Positions 21,200-30,851 are shown, counted from the stretch's first letter. The stretch: 62,871 nucleotides of DNA from an uncultured Paenibacillaceae bacterium (GCA_946478845.1 CAMLDI010000017.1:1-62871); one strand, 5' to 3'. Numbers and translations are program-made. Notes: generated by a model not told the origin, from the sequence alone.

Positions 21200-21666
21200 T
21201 ACGGTTCTCCCTTAATAATCTTAAACCCACGATACACTTGCTCTACCAGAATCAAGCGCATTAATTGATGGGGAAAGGTCATTTTAGAAAAGGACAATTT
21301 TTCATCCGCCCGCTTCAGCACCTGATCAGATAAACCTAAGGAACCGCCAATAATAAAAGCCACAGAGCTTTTTCCATAGGTAGCCCAGGAATCAAGTTTA
21401 TCCGCCAATTTTTCGGAGGGCCACATTTCCCCATCAATGGCCAGGGCCACAACATGCTGGCCATTTTTAATGGCTCCCAGAATTCGTTCCCCTTCCTTTT
21501 CTTTTACCCGAAGCATATCCCCTTCACTTAAATTCTCCGGCGCTTTTTCATCTGCCACTTCCACGATTGTAACACGGGCATAAGCAGACAATCGTTTCAA
21601 ATATTCTTCAATCCCCATCTTCAAGTATTTTTCTTTTAACTTACCCACAGCCACAATTGTAATTTG
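21190..21666 (-). CDS. rlmH: 23S rRNA pseudouridine-1915 N3-methyltransferase RlmH
   Basis: 158 residues, the family length. SPOUT-class knot: the SAM site is made by [18 protein letters not shown] and the C-terminal [28 protein letters not shown] (last 28 residues). It methylates pseudouridine 1915 in helix 69 of the 70S ribosome. The start is GTG 21666, 6 bases after GAGGGG; an upstream ATG in the same frame adds an unconserved extension. The B. subtilis name is yydA. Confidence 0.95.
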   Translation of the reverse strand, partial: QITIVAVGKLKEKYLKMGIEEYLKRLSAYARVTIVEVADEKAPENLSEGDMLRVKEKEGERILGAIKNGQHVVALAIDGEMWPSEKLADKLDSWATYGKSSVAFIIGGSLGLSDQVLKRADEKLSFSKMTFPHQLMRLILVEQVYRGFKIIKGEPYHK

Positions 21667-21714
21667 CACAGAAATCCCCTCATTTTTCGACATTTATCTG
21701 ACTTTTTCGTCTAC

Positions 21715-21899
21715 TTATCCACCGAAATAAAAAAGTTATCCACTTTTTGTGGATAACTTAAAAACATCTATCCTCATTTTATTAACGCTTATATCCCCTT
21801 ATTAGTAAGTGTGTCTTGTAGATAACTCACATAATCCACATGTAGATTAATGTAAATATCCACAACTTTTACAGAGATATCAACAATTTTTGTGGATAA
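21715..21899. other. DnaA-box cluster between rlmH and yyzF
   Basis: Seven sites match TTATCCACA with at most one mismatch: plus strand at 21715, 21736, 21832, 21856 and minus strand at 21748 (perfect), 21817 and 21891 (perfect). Two of them (21736 and 21748) form an inverted pair that could also fold as a hairpin. B. subtilis has a DnaA-box cluster beside yydA (rlmH) that helps limit initiation, from memory, so this is probably its counterpart. Confidence 0.8.
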
Positions 21900-21900
21900 C

Positions 21901-22077
21901 TTACTTAAACAGAATAAACGCAACAGGTTTGTCACAGAACAAGCAACGAATTGGGCGTTCCTCTTTACCTGTAAATTCTTCAATGCGGACAATATCCGGC
22001 GCCTGTTCTACTTCATCCACAAATTCATCAATGACTACTTCTAAATGTTCAAAACAACTTCCTAAAATATAATCCAT
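21901..22077 (-). CDS. yyzF: CxxH/CxxC small protein (YyzF family)
   Basis: 58 residues. It begins MDYILGSCFEHLEVV and carries CFEH near the N-terminus and CLFC near the C-terminus, the two motifs of the Bacillales CxxH/CxxC family; they probably hold one zinc ion. The acidic middle (DEFVDEVEQAPDIV) is also typical. It sits between rlmH and htrC as in B. subtilis. Function unknown. Confidence 0.85.
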   Translation of the reverse strand: MDYILGSCFEHLEVVIDEFVDEVEQAPDIVRIEEFTGKEERPIRCLFCDKPVAFILFK

Positions 22078-22080
22078 TAC

Positions 22081-23295
22081 TTACTCTTCTCTTTTCTGTA
22101 AGGTCATTTTATCAGTTTTTAATTTTCCATCCCGATAATATGTGACTTGAATAGTATCGCCAATTTTCTTCTTGTAGAGGAATTTTCGCAATTCCAAAGA
22201 GTTTTCAATGGTTTCTCCATCTAATTTTACGATAACATCGTAACGTTTTAAGCCCATTTTATCCGCAGGTGAACCAGTGGATACATCTTTAACAACGACA
22301 CCTGTCTTCACAGAATTAGGCAAGTTTAAAGTATCTGACCAATAGGATTTAGGAATGGTTTGCAAATCAACGGATTCTACACCCATATATGGCCGTTGTA
22401 CTTGTTTATAAGTAATTAAATCATTAATTACTTTTACTGCATCATCAATGGGTATAGCAAATCCTAACCCTTCAATACCAGTTTGTGAAATCTTCAAACT
22501 GTTAATACCTACTACTTGTCCAGAAATATTCACTAATGCCCCACCGCTATTCCCCGGGTTAATGGCAGCATCTGTTTGTAAAACATTCAACTCATAATCA
22601 TCCCGGCCATCATTATTTACATCAATAGGAATGCTGCGGTCAATGGAACTAATAATTCCCTGAGTGACTGTCCGGGAGAACTCTAACCCTAATGGATTCC
22701 CAATGGCGATTGCTGGTTCTCCTACTTTTAAAGTAGAAGAAGTACCGAATTCAGCAACACTATCGATTTTGGCCCCATCTACTTCAAGAACGGCAAGATC
22801 TGAGAGAACATCCGCTCCTACTACTTTTGCTTTAATGCGATCACCATTATGAAGAGAAACTTCAATTTCATTGGCTCCACTGATCACATGATTATTGGTG
22901 ACAATATATCCTTTATCCCCTGTTTTTTTGAAAATAATACCAGAACCCGTTCCTTTATCCACGGAATCACTAGAACCTAAAAATGAGCCGCTTTTTTGGA
23001 TGTTAACAACCCCAACTACTGCATTTTCAACCTTTGTTACTGCTTTAGTAATGGCAGAATCCACATTGACATTATAATTAGCAACAGGCAAGGTAGACCG
23101 ATTCCCAGTCGCTATGGTTTCAGGCATGGCTGTGGATGCCCATCCGGGAAAATACCCTGTTCGAATAAGGAAAGGAACAACCATCAATGCAATGGTTGCC
23201 CCTGCTAACCCGGAAGCAACAGCAGTTATAAGAATGGATTTCTTCCCATGGCCTTTTTTTTCAATTGGAACATAGTTTTCTTGTTTTATATCCAT
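22081..23295 (-). CDS. htrC: Membrane-anchored serine protease HtrC (DegP/HtrA family)
   Basis: 404 residues: short cytoplasmic tail, one membrane anchor (about residues 20-45), an extracytoplasmic trypsin-like domain, and one PDZ domain (about residues 305-395). The triad is visible: His in TNNHVI, Asp in LSDLAVL, Ser in NPGNSGGAL. It degrades or refolds damaged exported proteins. It lies downstream of the walRKHIJ genes, as yyxA does in B. subtilis. The start ATG 23295 lies 8 bases after AAAGGAG. Confidence 0.92.
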   Translation of the reverse strand: MDIKQENYVPIEKKGHGKKSILITAVASGLAGATIALMVVPFLIRTGYFPGWASTAMPETIATGNRSTLPVANYNVNVDSAITKAVTKVENAVVGVVNIQKSGSFLGSSDSVDKGTGSGIIFKKTGDKGYIVTNNHVISGANEIEVSLHNGDRIKAKVVGADVLSDLAVLEVDGAKIDSVAEFGTSSTLKVGEPAIAIGNPLGLEFSRTVTQGIISSIDRSIPIDVNNDGRDDYELNVLQTDAAINPGNSGGALVNISGQVVGINSLKISQTGIEGLGFAIPIDDAVKVINDLITYKQVQRPYMGVESVDLQTIPKSYWSDTLNLPNSVKTGVVVKDVSTGSPADKMGLKRYDVIVKLDGETIENSLELRKFLYKKKIGDTIQVTYYRDGKLKTDKMTLQKREE

Positions 23296-23402
23296 ATGCA
23301 AAGCTCCTTTCCTTGCTTGGGGACTAAAAAACGTTAAGAAGGGTTACAATTCTAGTATTACTTTTATTTCTTAAAATTAAATGAAAAGGAGTCTATTTTT
23401 TT

Positions 23403-23594
23403 ATGAATGGGCGTTTATCCCCAATGTCAGAAGTAAATATGATGGCCAGTTTGGCAGATTTAAAAGAAGTCGATTACAAAAATACCTTACTCCTTACCGC
23501 TCTAATTGATCTCCTTTTAGAAAAAGATGTGCTAACCCAAATGGATCTTGCGAAAAAAATACAACAACTTGACCAATTTCCTACTTCCTTTTAA
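23403..23594 (+). CDS. Small soluble protein, unknown function
   Basis: 63 residues, not recognised with certainty. It is mostly helical and charged (MMASLADLKEVDYKNTLLLTALIDLLLEKDVLT). It has a ribosome site (AAAAGGAG, 11 bases before ATG) and its stop overlaps that of walJ on the other strand by 14 bases. The middle resembles short helical proteins seen near htrA/walJ in other Bacillales, from memory only. Confidence 0.6.
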   Translation: MNGRLSPMSEVNMMASLADLKEVDYKNTLLLTALIDLLLEKDVLTQMDLAKKIQQLDQFPTSF

Positions 23595-24378
23595 TTTCCT
23601 TCATTGTTGTGGGCCGAATGGGGGAGGTATCCATTAGTTGAAATTCTTCCCCATCGGTCCAACCTTCTTCTTCAAGTATGTTTTTCACCGTTAAGCGAGC
23701 CAACTCTGTCATATTGTTTTCTCTGCTTAAATGAGCAAGGTAAACCCACTCTCCTCGCCCCTCTAATACATCCAGCAAGGCTTCCCCTGAAGCTTCATTG
23801 GACAGGTGGCCTACATCGCTTAAAATCCGCCGCTTTGTACTCCAGGGATAACTGCAAGTACGCAACATTTCTACATCATGATTCGCTTCAAATATATACG
23901 CATCAGACCCTTTTATTGTATCTTTTATTTTTTGGCTTACATAGCCCAAATCCGTAGTAAAACTTACTTTACATTGGTCTTCAAAAAAACAAAAACCCAT
24001 AGATTGTACAGCATCATGAGAGGTTCCAAAGGCTTCAATGGTTAAGTCAGCTAATTCCAATACTTCTCCAACTTCAAGATAACGACGCTGCTTGTCCATA
24101 ATAGTTCCTATTTGTTTATCTAATTCTTCCCATGTTTTCCCATTAGCATAAACAGGTAATTGATACCTTCGAGCCATGACACCCACTCCACGAACATGAT
24201 CAGAGTGTTCATGAGTAATAAGAATTCCATCAAGATCACGGGCTGATTTCCCAATTTGGTCTAATAATCCTTCAATTTGTTTTCCACTGAGCCCGGCATC
24301 CACTAAAAGCCGGGTTTCTTCCGATTCGATATAAAAGGCATTTCCCGTACTTCCGCTTGCCAGTACACTAAATTTCAT
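23581..24378 (-). CDS. walJ: Metallo-beta-lactamase-fold nuclease WalJ (YycJ)
   Basis: 265 residues. The zinc-binding motif THEHSDH, with further ligands in the GTSHDAV and AHLSRENN regions, defines a single-domain metallo-beta-lactamase exonuclease. WalJ links cell division with replication and acts in mismatch repair. The start is ATG 24378 behind AAAGGAGACGAAGGA; the frame extends 22 codons further without a better site. Last gene of the wal operon. Confidence 0.93.
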   Translation of the reverse strand: MKFSVLASGSTGNAFYIESEETRLLVDAGLSGKQIEGLLDQIGKSARDLDGILITHEHSDHVRGVGVMARRYQLPVYANGKTWEELDKQIGTIMDKQRRYLEVGEVLELADLTIEAFGTSHDAVQSMGFCFFEDQCKVSFTTDLGYVSQKIKDTIKGSDAYIFEANHDVEMLRTCSYPWSTKRRILSDVGHLSNEASGEALLDVLEGRGEWVYLAHLSRENNMTELARLTVKNILEEEGWTDGEEFQLMDTSPIRPTTMKEIKRK

Positions 24379-24430
24379 AAAATCCTTCGTCTCCTTTATA
24401 AGAAACCTCCCCATAATTATTAAAGATATT

Positions 24431-25177
24431 TCACTTTTTTTCAAGGGTAGAGGACCCTACAATAGCTCCGTTAATTCCATTGATATAATGAATATGACCA
24501 CTATGGATTACTCGCCAAACAGGAACAAAAATCTGAATTTTCCCCGGTGTTTCCTGTGCATAATATCCTGGAGTTATGGAAGAAATGGTTTCGCCGAAAC
24601 GAATATATCCATTATCAACCAGGGTACGCAGGGCCGTTAAAGCTGAAATCATACGATGATCTAACCCTTTATTCATTTCCTTCATATAACGTTGCTGAAA
24701 TCCTTTTATTTCTTCATTCTCTTTTTCTAACTCTAACATTGCATTAAAAACAGGGCGATTATGAATGACTTGAGAATAACGATATACATTTCCTGTAGTA
24801 ATACTTTTTTCAAAAATGTACTCTTTACTATAAGGTGCATCAATGATTTCATTTGATAAATAAGAAACCGGGGAAGTAAAAGTGACCTTGATTCCTTTAC
24901 CAATCCCTGACACCACCCTGGTTTCTGTAGAGGGATAGAGAGGCAATAAATCAACATAATAACCGCTCACATAGGACAAGACCGGGGTCTCCTGGGGAAG
25001 AGAGGATTCCAGTGTAATGTTGCGGGAACTTAGTAATTCTTCAAAACTGGAAGGAACTAAATACCCGCTGGGAAATGGCCCTCCACCTAAATAACGGCTA
25101 TAAACCTGATATCCCAGGAAAATATTTAATAAGAAAAAAGCAACGATGAGAATATTCTTTGCTTTGCCCCAATCCAT
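24431..25177 (-). CDS. walI: WalI (YycI), regulator of the WalK kinase
   Basis: 248 residues with a short N-terminal cytoplasmic part and one membrane anchor (about residues 8-26, ILIVAFFLLNIFLGYQVY), then an extracytoplasmic domain. Together with WalH it binds the membrane part of WalK and adjusts its activity. The start at 25177 follows GGAGGACAATAA, two bases past the walH stop. The C-terminal YYAQETPGKIQIFVPVWRV is typical. Confidence 0.9.
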   Translation of the reverse strand: MDWGKAKNILIVAFFLLNIFLGYQVYSRYLGGGPFPSGYLVPSSFEELLSSRNITLESSLPQETPVLSYVSGYYVDLLPLYPSTETRVVSGIGKGIKVTFTSPVSYLSNEIIDAPYSKEYIFEKSITTGNVYRYSQVIHNRPVFNAMLELEKENEEIKGFQQRYMKEMNKGLDHRMISALTALRTLVDNGYIRFGETISSITPGYYAQETPGKIQIFVPVWRVIHSGHIHYINGINGAIVGSSTLEKK

Positions 25178-25178
25178 T

Positions 25179-26516
25179 TTATTGTCCTCCTTCATTCCCA
25201 TCTTGAGCAACTGATGCCTGAAGCAATATCGGGGAAGAAGATCCATCCTGGCGAATTACCCACACAGGAACCATTTCAATATAACCATTCTGCATCACGG
25301 TTTGATAAGCAAGTTCAACCCCTGCCAATTTTTTATCCAATTTTCTTTTCTTTAAGGTTTCAATAAGTTCTTCACTGGATTGGATGGTGACAGGCAATTT
25401 TTCAAAATAAGTATCCAAATAAACTAATGGTCGTTTATAGGCTATAACTTTTCCATTATCACTTCGAATATAGATTTGATGGATACCTTTTTCACCATAC
25501 AAAGGGAAAGAACCAATTCTTTCTCTAAACACATAATTGTTTTGATCAATTCTCTCTAATTGATAATCCCCGCCAAACCCCCCATGGCCATTAATAAAAG
25601 AAACCATCTCCTGCAAAACGGTCAATTGATCCACTGGAGATTTCTCGCCATCCACTGACTCTGGAGAAAAATAATCAAAATACCGTAAGGAAGGAGGAAA
25701 TTTGAGGACACGGATTCCGTCGGTATAATATAAGGTTCCATCTTTATCAACCACTTGATGGATCATCCCGGAATCGCCAAAAAGGGATTTTACCCCTTGT
25801 TGTGGGGTAATAGCAATATAAAAGTATTTATAACTGGATAATTTCTGTTGATCCCGTGGAATATAAGTGATTTCTTTATAAACTGTATCTGCTTTTTCGT
25901 ATGTTTTCTTCTCTAAGGGTTGATAGAAAGGCAATTCCCAATCTTCCCCAAAGGAAAAATAGTATTTATTCATATTGTTCAGGTTCATATTTGTTTTTGC
26001 TAAAACAACCTTCTTTTTTTCATCAGATAAAAATATAGCATGGGTTAAACCTGTTTGAGGGTCTACATAAATCCATATTCGATTAATTTCCTGGACAAAA
26101 TCTGATAACCCTTCTACACCAAACAGAGCAGAAAGAAATCCAACAGAAGTAGAAAGAGGGAGAAATATTTCTATCCCTTTTTTTTGGTTTAATAATTCTG
26201 CCCATTGTTGTTCATTGAATTTTGCCAGAGAGAAGTCTGTAAAATTCCATTGGCTTATATCCTTTTTCACACTTTGATAAACGGCACTTTCTGGAAATGC
26301 ACAAGAATGTTGCCCATTTCCATGATGGAATACCACCTTTGTGGGTTGTAAAAGATCAGGCACTTGCAATACCCTACCAATCTGCAAAAGCTCTTTGGGA
26401 TTTGTTGCAGAATTACCATCTATCATTCCCGTTTGTTTAAACCAAAGGATACTGGTTAAAAGTAAACTATTTAAGACCAGGATAAATAAGAAAGCGGATT
26501 TTACCTTCTCAAGCAT
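25179..26516 (-). CDS. walH: WalH (YycH), regulator of the WalK kinase
   Basis: 445 residues. One N-terminal membrane anchor (about residues 6-25) precedes a large extracytoplasmic region with three domains, as in known YycH. It forms a complex with WalI and WalK that sets cell-wall hydrolase expression. The start is ATG 26516, 9 bases after AGGAGG and inside the last codons of walK; a second ATG at 26522 is too close to the ribosome site. Confidence 0.9.
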   Translation of the reverse strand: MLEKVKSAFLFILVLNSLLLTSILWFKQTGMIDGNSATNPKELLQIGRVLQVPDLLQPTKVVFHHGNGQHSCAFPESAVYQSVKKDISQWNFTDFSLAKFNEQQWAELLNQKKGIEIFLPLSTSVGFLSALFGVEGLSDFVQEINRIWIYVDPQTGLTHAIFLSDEKKKVVLAKTNMNLNNMNKYYFSFGEDWELPFYQPLEKKTYEKADTVYKEITYIPRDQQKLSSYKYFYIAITPQQGVKSLFGDSGMIHQVVDKDGTLYYTDGIRVLKFPPSLRYFDYFSPESVDGEKSPVDQLTVLQEMVSFINGHGGFGGDYQLERIDQNNYVFRERIGSFPLYGEKGIHQIYIRSDNGKVIAYKRPLVYLDTYFEKLPVTIQSSEELIETLKKRKLDKKLAGVELAYQTVMQNGYIEMVPVWVIRQDGSSSPILLQASVAQDGNEGGQ

Positions 26517-28305
26517 CCTCATCTACCTCCTCACAAACTTCACAGAGAGGAAGGGTAAAACTTACTTTTGTTCCCTTTTGCCATTCACTTTCAATATTGA
26601 TATTCCCCCCATGAGCCAGGATAATTTGCCGGGCAATAGATAACCCTAAACCGGTTCCGCCCATAGCCCTGCTGCGGGCTTTATCAACTCGATAAAACCG
26701 CTCAAATATCCTTGATAAATCACGATTGGGAATTCCCATCCCCTGATCGATCACATCGATGCAAGCCCAATTTTCATTCTGTTTAATGGCACGAACAAGA
26801 ATCCTTGTTCCCTCATTTGAATATTTAAAGGCATTAGAAAGAAGATTATCTAAGACTTGGATAATCTCATCTTTATCGGCCCAGATTAACAAAGGCTGTT
26901 CTGGCAACTCAATTTCTAATCGAATATTCTGTTGTTTACTTTGGACATAGAATCTTTCCTGCAAATCTTTTAAAATTAAATCTAAACGAATTGCCCGTAA
27001 ATCCAAAGAATGTTGACCTGCATCAAACCTGGATAGTTGTAACAAGTCATTTACGAGGCGGGTCATCCGGTCCGTTTCCCGGGTAAGCACCCCAAGAAAA
27101 CGGTATGCAATTTCCCGGTCCTCCACAGCCCCTTCTAATAAAGCCTCAATATAACTTTTAAATGTTGTGAGAGGGGTTCGCAATTCATGGGAAACGTTAG
27201 CAACGAATTCCTTTCTCTCCTGTTGTAACGCTTCTTCCTCTGTCACATCATGGAGAACTGCAACAATCCCTTTCCCATTTCCTTCTTGGCTGGAAAAAGA
27301 AGAAAGCTTCATCCGAACCAGGCGGGATTCCCCGTCTACTTCTTTTTCAAATTGTAAAATGCCATTTTCATCTACTTTAGAAAGATCAATGTAATCCATT
27401 AACTTTTTCCCGGTGATTTCTTCCTTTGGTTCCCCAATCATGTATCGAGCGGGATCATTAATGAGGATAATGGTTTGTTCCCGGTCTGTTGCGATTACAC
27501 CATCGCTCATATTCATGAGAATAGAAGATAATTTTTCTCTTTCCTCTTCATTCTCTTCCAATGCGCTTTTTAACCGTTCTGATAGGTAATTAAAAGCGAG
27601 AGCTAATCGGCCAATTTCATCTTTAGAGTAAATCCTTACCCTTCCACTAAAATTCCCGTTGGCCATTTGGGTAACTTGCCTGGTTATTTCTTTTACCGGG
27701 GTTGTAATCGTTCGTGCTAAAATAATTCCCAATCCTACAGTTAATAGCAATGCCATGACCGTGCCTGTTGCCAGAATATCAATAATTTGGCGTATGGTAC
27801 GATACATCTCTTCCATAGAAGCAACAAGGAAGAGGGCTCCAAGCACCTTCCCATCTTTTTTTATGGGTACGGCCAAAACTTTCACCCGTTTTCCTGATTG
27901 GGGATCATACTGAATGGATTCACTACGGGTTCCCATTAACGCCTCATTAATTTCTTTCCGGGTATTTTTTTGCCCCAGTAAACCTCTATTTTCCTCCGTT
28001 GTAACGAGCACTGTGCCTGTTGAATCAATGACCTGCACATCGGCTTCCCGTAATGTAAAAAGATTTTGTACCAATTCACCCATTTTTTCTATGGAAGAGC
28101 TCTGGCGCTCTTCTAAGTATTGCTCAACATTTACAGCAAGCAAATTGGCCTGGGCATTTAATGTTTCTGTAAAGTTATTTGTATAATAAGATTCAGCAGC
28201 CCTAATAAAATAGGCACTAATCACCTGCATTGCGATTAAAATTAATAGTAAATAAAGAACAACAACTTTCCATTGTACAGTCTGAAGAAAACGTATGGGG
28301 CCCAT
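26509..28305 (-). CDS. walK: Sensor histidine kinase WalK (YycG)
   Basis: 598 residues: two membrane helices (about 14-33 and 180-202) enclosing an extracytoplasmic PAS-like sensor, a HAMP linker (ARTITTPVKEITRQVTQM), a cytoplasmic PAS domain (DGVIATDREQTIILINDPA), the phosphoacceptor box VANVSHELRTPL, and a GHKL ATPase with GTGLGLSIAR. It senses peptidoglycan state (lipid II in B. subtilis) and phosphorylates WalR. Operon partner genes lie directly next to it. Confidence 0.95.
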   Translation of the reverse strand: MGPIRFLQTVQWKVVVLYLLLILIAMQVISAYFIRAAESYYTNNFTETLNAQANLLAVNVEQYLEERQSSSIEKMGELVQNLFTLREADVQVIDSTGTVLVTTEENRGLLGQKNTRKEINEALMGTRSESIQYDPQSGKRVKVLAVPIKKDGKVLGALFLVASMEEMYRTIRQIIDILATGTVMALLLTVGLGIILARTITTPVKEITRQVTQMANGNFSGRVRIYSKDEIGRLALAFNYLSERLKSALEENEEEREKLSSILMNMSDGVIATDREQTIILINDPARYMIGEPKEEITGKKLMDYIDLSKVDENGILQFEKEVDGESRLVRMKLSSFSSQEGNGKGIVAVLHDVTEEEALQQERKEFVANVSHELRTPLTTFKSYIEALLEGAVEDREIAYRFLGVLTRETDRMTRLVNDLLQLSRFDAGQHSLDLRAIRLDLILKDLQERFYVQSKQQNIRLEIELPEQPLLIWADKDEIIQVLDNLLSNAFKYSNEGTRILVRAIKQNENWACIDVIDQGMGIPNRDLSRIFERFYRVDKARSRAMGGTGLGLSIARQIILAHGGNINIESEWQKGTKVSFTLPLCEVCEEVDEDA

Positions 28306-28310
28306 GTGTA

Positions 28311-29018
28311 TTACTCCTCATAAGGATCTCTCATAACATACCCTAAACCACGCCGTGTTACGATATATTGGGGGGTGCTGGGGTCATCTTCCACTTTTTC
28401 CCGTAAGCGACGAATGGTCACATCCACGGTACGTGCATCACCAAAATAATCAAATCCCCAGACCGATTGTAAAAGATGTTCCCGTGTTAACACTTGATTG
28501 CTATTTTGCGCTAAATGGAGGAGAAGTTCCAATTCCCTATGGGTGACATCGATAGGTTGTCCATTTTTCTCCACGGTATAGGATTTTTTATTAATGACAA
28601 GTTTCCCAATTTCAATTTTATCTTTTTCATCAACTTCCCGAGGCATGTCAGCAGATTTCTTCCTTCTTAATTGTACTTTTACCCTGGCCAATAATTCCCT
28701 CGTGCCAAATGGTTTCGTCACATAATCATCTGCCCCAAATTCCAGTCCTAAAACTTTGTCTATTTCACTATCCTTTGCCGTTAACATAATAATGGGGACA
28801 TCAGAAGTTTGGCGAATGGTTCTGCATACTTCCATCCCATCTTTCATAGGAAGCATAATATCTAAAAGAATTAAATCCGGTTTTTCCTTATTGGCAAGCA
28901 GTATCGCTTCCTCTCCATCATAGGCGCAAACCACTTCATAGCCTTCTTTTTCTAAAGTAAATTGCAATATATCTGCAATAGGCTTCTCATCATCCACAAC
29001 AAGGATTTTTTGCTTCAA
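28311..29018 (-). CDS. walR: Response regulator WalR (YycF)
   Basis: 235 residues. Receiver domain with acidic pocket (VVDDEKP), phospho-acceptor Asp in LLDIMLP, TAKD and the KPF lysine, followed by an OmpR-type winged helix ([27 protein letters not shown]). WalR is the essential regulator of cell-wall autolysins in low-GC Gram-positives. It is the first gene of walRKHIJ, 5 bases before walK. Confidence 0.96.
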   Translation of the reverse strand: MKQKILVVDDEKPIADILQFTLEKEGYEVVCAYDGEEAILLANKEKPDLILLDIMLPMKDGMEVCRTIRQTSDVPIIMLTAKDSEIDKVLGLEFGADDYVTKPFGTRELLARVKVQLRRKKSADMPREVDEKDKIEIGKLVINKKSYTVEKNGQPIDVTHRELELLLHLAQNSNQVLTREHLLQSVWGFDYFGDARTVDVTIRRLREKVEDDPSTPQYIVTRRGLGYVMRDPYEE

Positions 29019-29052
29019 TCACTGCACCCACTTTCATACATTCAATAATTTT

Positions 29053-29076
29053 ATTATAAATATTTTTTTTTTTTTT
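29053..29076 (-). promoter_or_regulatory. Candidate walR promoter with an A14 tract in the spacer
   Basis: On the minus strand TATAAT (29058-29053) lies 35 bases before walR. Just upstream is a run of 14 A residues (complement of T at 29063-29076). No good -35 hexamer is seen at 17 bases. The A-tract may act as an UP-like or curved element. Confidence 0.4.
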
Positions 29077-29133
29077 GCATCTTTTACCCTCTCCCTTACG
29101 TAATGAATAACAAAGACAATTTTTAGTAATACT

Positions 29134-29168
29134 AAAAAAAAAGATGCAGAAGACATGTCCTCTGCATC
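29134..29168 (-). terminator. Terminator after the M23 peptidase gene
   Basis: GATGCAGA pairs with TCTGCATC around a GACATGTC centre, followed on the minus strand by nine T residues. Ends 9 bases from the gene's stop. Confidence 0.9.
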
Positions 29169-29176
29169 GACGATTC

Positions 29177-30685
29177 TTATCTTAAATAACTCATTGGGTT
29201 TACATTTCGTCCATTTTTAATGACTTCAAAATGAAGATGGACACCTGTTGAGTTACCTGTTGTACCTTTTCCAGCAATGACCTGGCCTTTAGTAACCACC
29301 TGACCAGCTCTCACTTTAAGACTGCTCATATGACCATATAAGGTTCTAAATCCATTACCATGGTCGATAATGATACAATTGCCATAACCACCGTTCCAAC
29401 CAGCGCTAACCACACGACCATTATCAGCGGCAAAAATCGGGCTTCCAGTGCCACCGCCGGCAATATCAATACCTTTATGGAATTCACGGCCGCGATAACC
29501 ATATCCTGAACTTATGTATCCATATGCAGGCATTCTGAATGATCCAGTGCCCCGATCACTTTTTACTTTGGTTCCTCTAACAACAATTCGTTTTGAAGGC
29601 TGATTAATAATTGTTTCTTTTAAAACCTTTTTGGTAACTTCAATGCCATTTTCTTTTATGGTGAAGTATGTAACCTGGCGTTTTCCATCTTTTCCGGAGG
29701 CGATTACTTTCTGGTCTCCTTTATACATGGAAGAATCGGTACGTACTTCAACAGGAGCAGGCATTACTTCCGTAACTTCTTCTTGTACTGTTGAAAGTAC
29801 ATGAATTTTAGGCGTGAATGCTTTAACATTCAACTCATTACCCGGTTTAATTTTATCATTGGATATTTGTGGATTTAATGCACGTAAATCTTTAATTTTT
29901 ATACCGTGTCTCTTAGCAATCGAAGAATATGTATCCCCATCTTGTACGGTATATTTCTTAGGCTCTAGTTCCCCTTTTTGCAACAATTGAAGTAACTGCT
30001 CATTATTTAACACATTCTCGGGAGAAACGTTTTTTGCAACAGTTTTCACATTTTCTTTAATGGTCACATAAGGATCGCCAGGCAGTGAGCTGGATTGTCC
30101 AGATGCAACTGATTGATTGCTTGTTGAAGCAGTAAGGACTCCTTCAGCACGTGCTACTGGTTTACCACTATAAAGGGCTTTCAATTGATCTAACGTACTA
30201 TTAATGGTATTTTGATCTTTTGCATATGCAATTACTTCGCCTTCTACAACTAGAGCTTGAGCACTTACAATAGCATGAACATTTTTACCTAAGTATTCGA
30301 ATACTTGTTTATTATTTGTAACCCCTTTATATTCAGCATCCTTTTTATAATTTACTTTTTTATCAAAGTGAACGAACAATTGTGGATATTCTTCTACTTT
30401 CTCATTCAACTCTTCGTCCAACCATTTTTCTAATTCATAACCGTTGCTTATTACTCCAATTTCTTGGCCATCAACATATACACGATAAATCATGTTTAAG
30501 TTTTTCACATAATGTGCAGTTAAAACGGCACTTCCTATTAAAATGCTTCCAGCGACAATTCCTGCAATGATTCTCTGTTTCTTTGTAAGATTCTTATAAT
30601 ATTCTACGCCCCGAACAAGAACTTCCTTCCATGTCATTCCTTTTAATGGATTTTTAAGCCAGGACGTGTTCCACTTGATTCGCAT
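29177..30685 (-). CDS. Peptidoglycan endopeptidase with LysM, G5 and M23 domains
   Basis: 502 residues: N-terminal basic segment and one membrane anchor (about 37-58), a long extracytoplasmic stalk, a LysM domain (YTVQDGDTYSSIAKRHGIKIKDL, about residues 245-285), a G5 domain (about 305-380), and a C-terminal M23 zinc peptidase with HKGIDIAGG, GHM and HLHFEV. It cuts stem-peptide cross-links in peptidoglycan. Its place just upstream of the wal operon suggests that WalR controls it; similar hydrolases are WalR targets. Start 30685 after AAGGAGG. Confidence 0.92.
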   Translation of the reverse strand: MRIKWNTSWLKNPLKGMTWKEVLVRGVEYYKNLTKKQRIIAGIVAGSILIGSAVLTAHYVKNLNMIYRVYVDGQEIGVISNGYELEKWLDEELNEKVEEYPQLFVHFDKKVNYKKDAEYKGVTNNKQVFEYLGKNVHAIVSAQALVVEGEVIAYAKDQNTINSTLDQLKALYSGKPVARAEGVLTASTSNQSVASGQSSSLPGDPYVTIKENVKTVAKNVSPENVLNNEQLLQLLQKGELEPKKYTVQDGDTYSSIAKRHGIKIKDLRALNPQISNDKIKPGNELNVKAFTPKIHVLSTVQEEVTEVMPAPVEVRTDSSMYKGDQKVIASGKDGKRQVTYFTIKENGIEVTKKVLKETIINQPSKRIVVRGTKVKSDRGTGSFRMPAYGYISSGYGYRGREFHKGIDIAGGGTGSPIFAADNGRVVSAGWNGGYGNCIIIDHGNGFRTLYGHMSSLKVRAGQVVTKGQVIAGKGTTGNSTGVHLHFEVIKNGRNVNPMSYLR

Positions 30686-30744
30686 CATAACCTCCTTATA
30701 ATCTAATTGAAACAAAAAGGGTTTTTCACACTATTTGAGGATAA

Positions 30745-30781
30745 CATGTCTCCTTTATATATGACAAGACATATTACGACA
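30745..30781 (-). promoter_or_regulatory. Candidate promoter of the M23 peptidase gene
   Basis: On the minus strand TTGTCG and TATAAA are 17 bases apart, about 60 bases before the start. A TGTAAT-N5-TGTCGT pair at 30775-30792 overlaps the -35 region and resembles a WalR box, but the second half has two mismatches. Confidence 0.4.
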
Positions 30782-30810
30782 ATTGTATTACAATTGTGTG
30801 TATTTAACGC

Positions 30811-30847
30811 AAAAATCGACACAATTCGTGGAATTGTGTCGATTTTT
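30811..30847 (-). terminator. Terminator after purA
   Basis: AAAAATCGACACAATT pairs perfectly with AATTGTGTCGATTTTT around a five-base loop, and T residues follow on both strands. It lies beyond the palindromic element that follows purA. Confidence 0.92.
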
Positions 30848-30851
30848 CTGT

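Noticed and set aside
21890..22072. 60-residue plus-strand ORF
   Set aside because: It is the reverse strand of the yyzF gene, which carries the CxxH and CxxC motifs.
30686..30810. c-di-AMP riboswitch before the M23 peptidase gene
   Set aside because: Only about 125 bases separate the gene from the purA terminator and no conserved ydaO-type motifs are visible.
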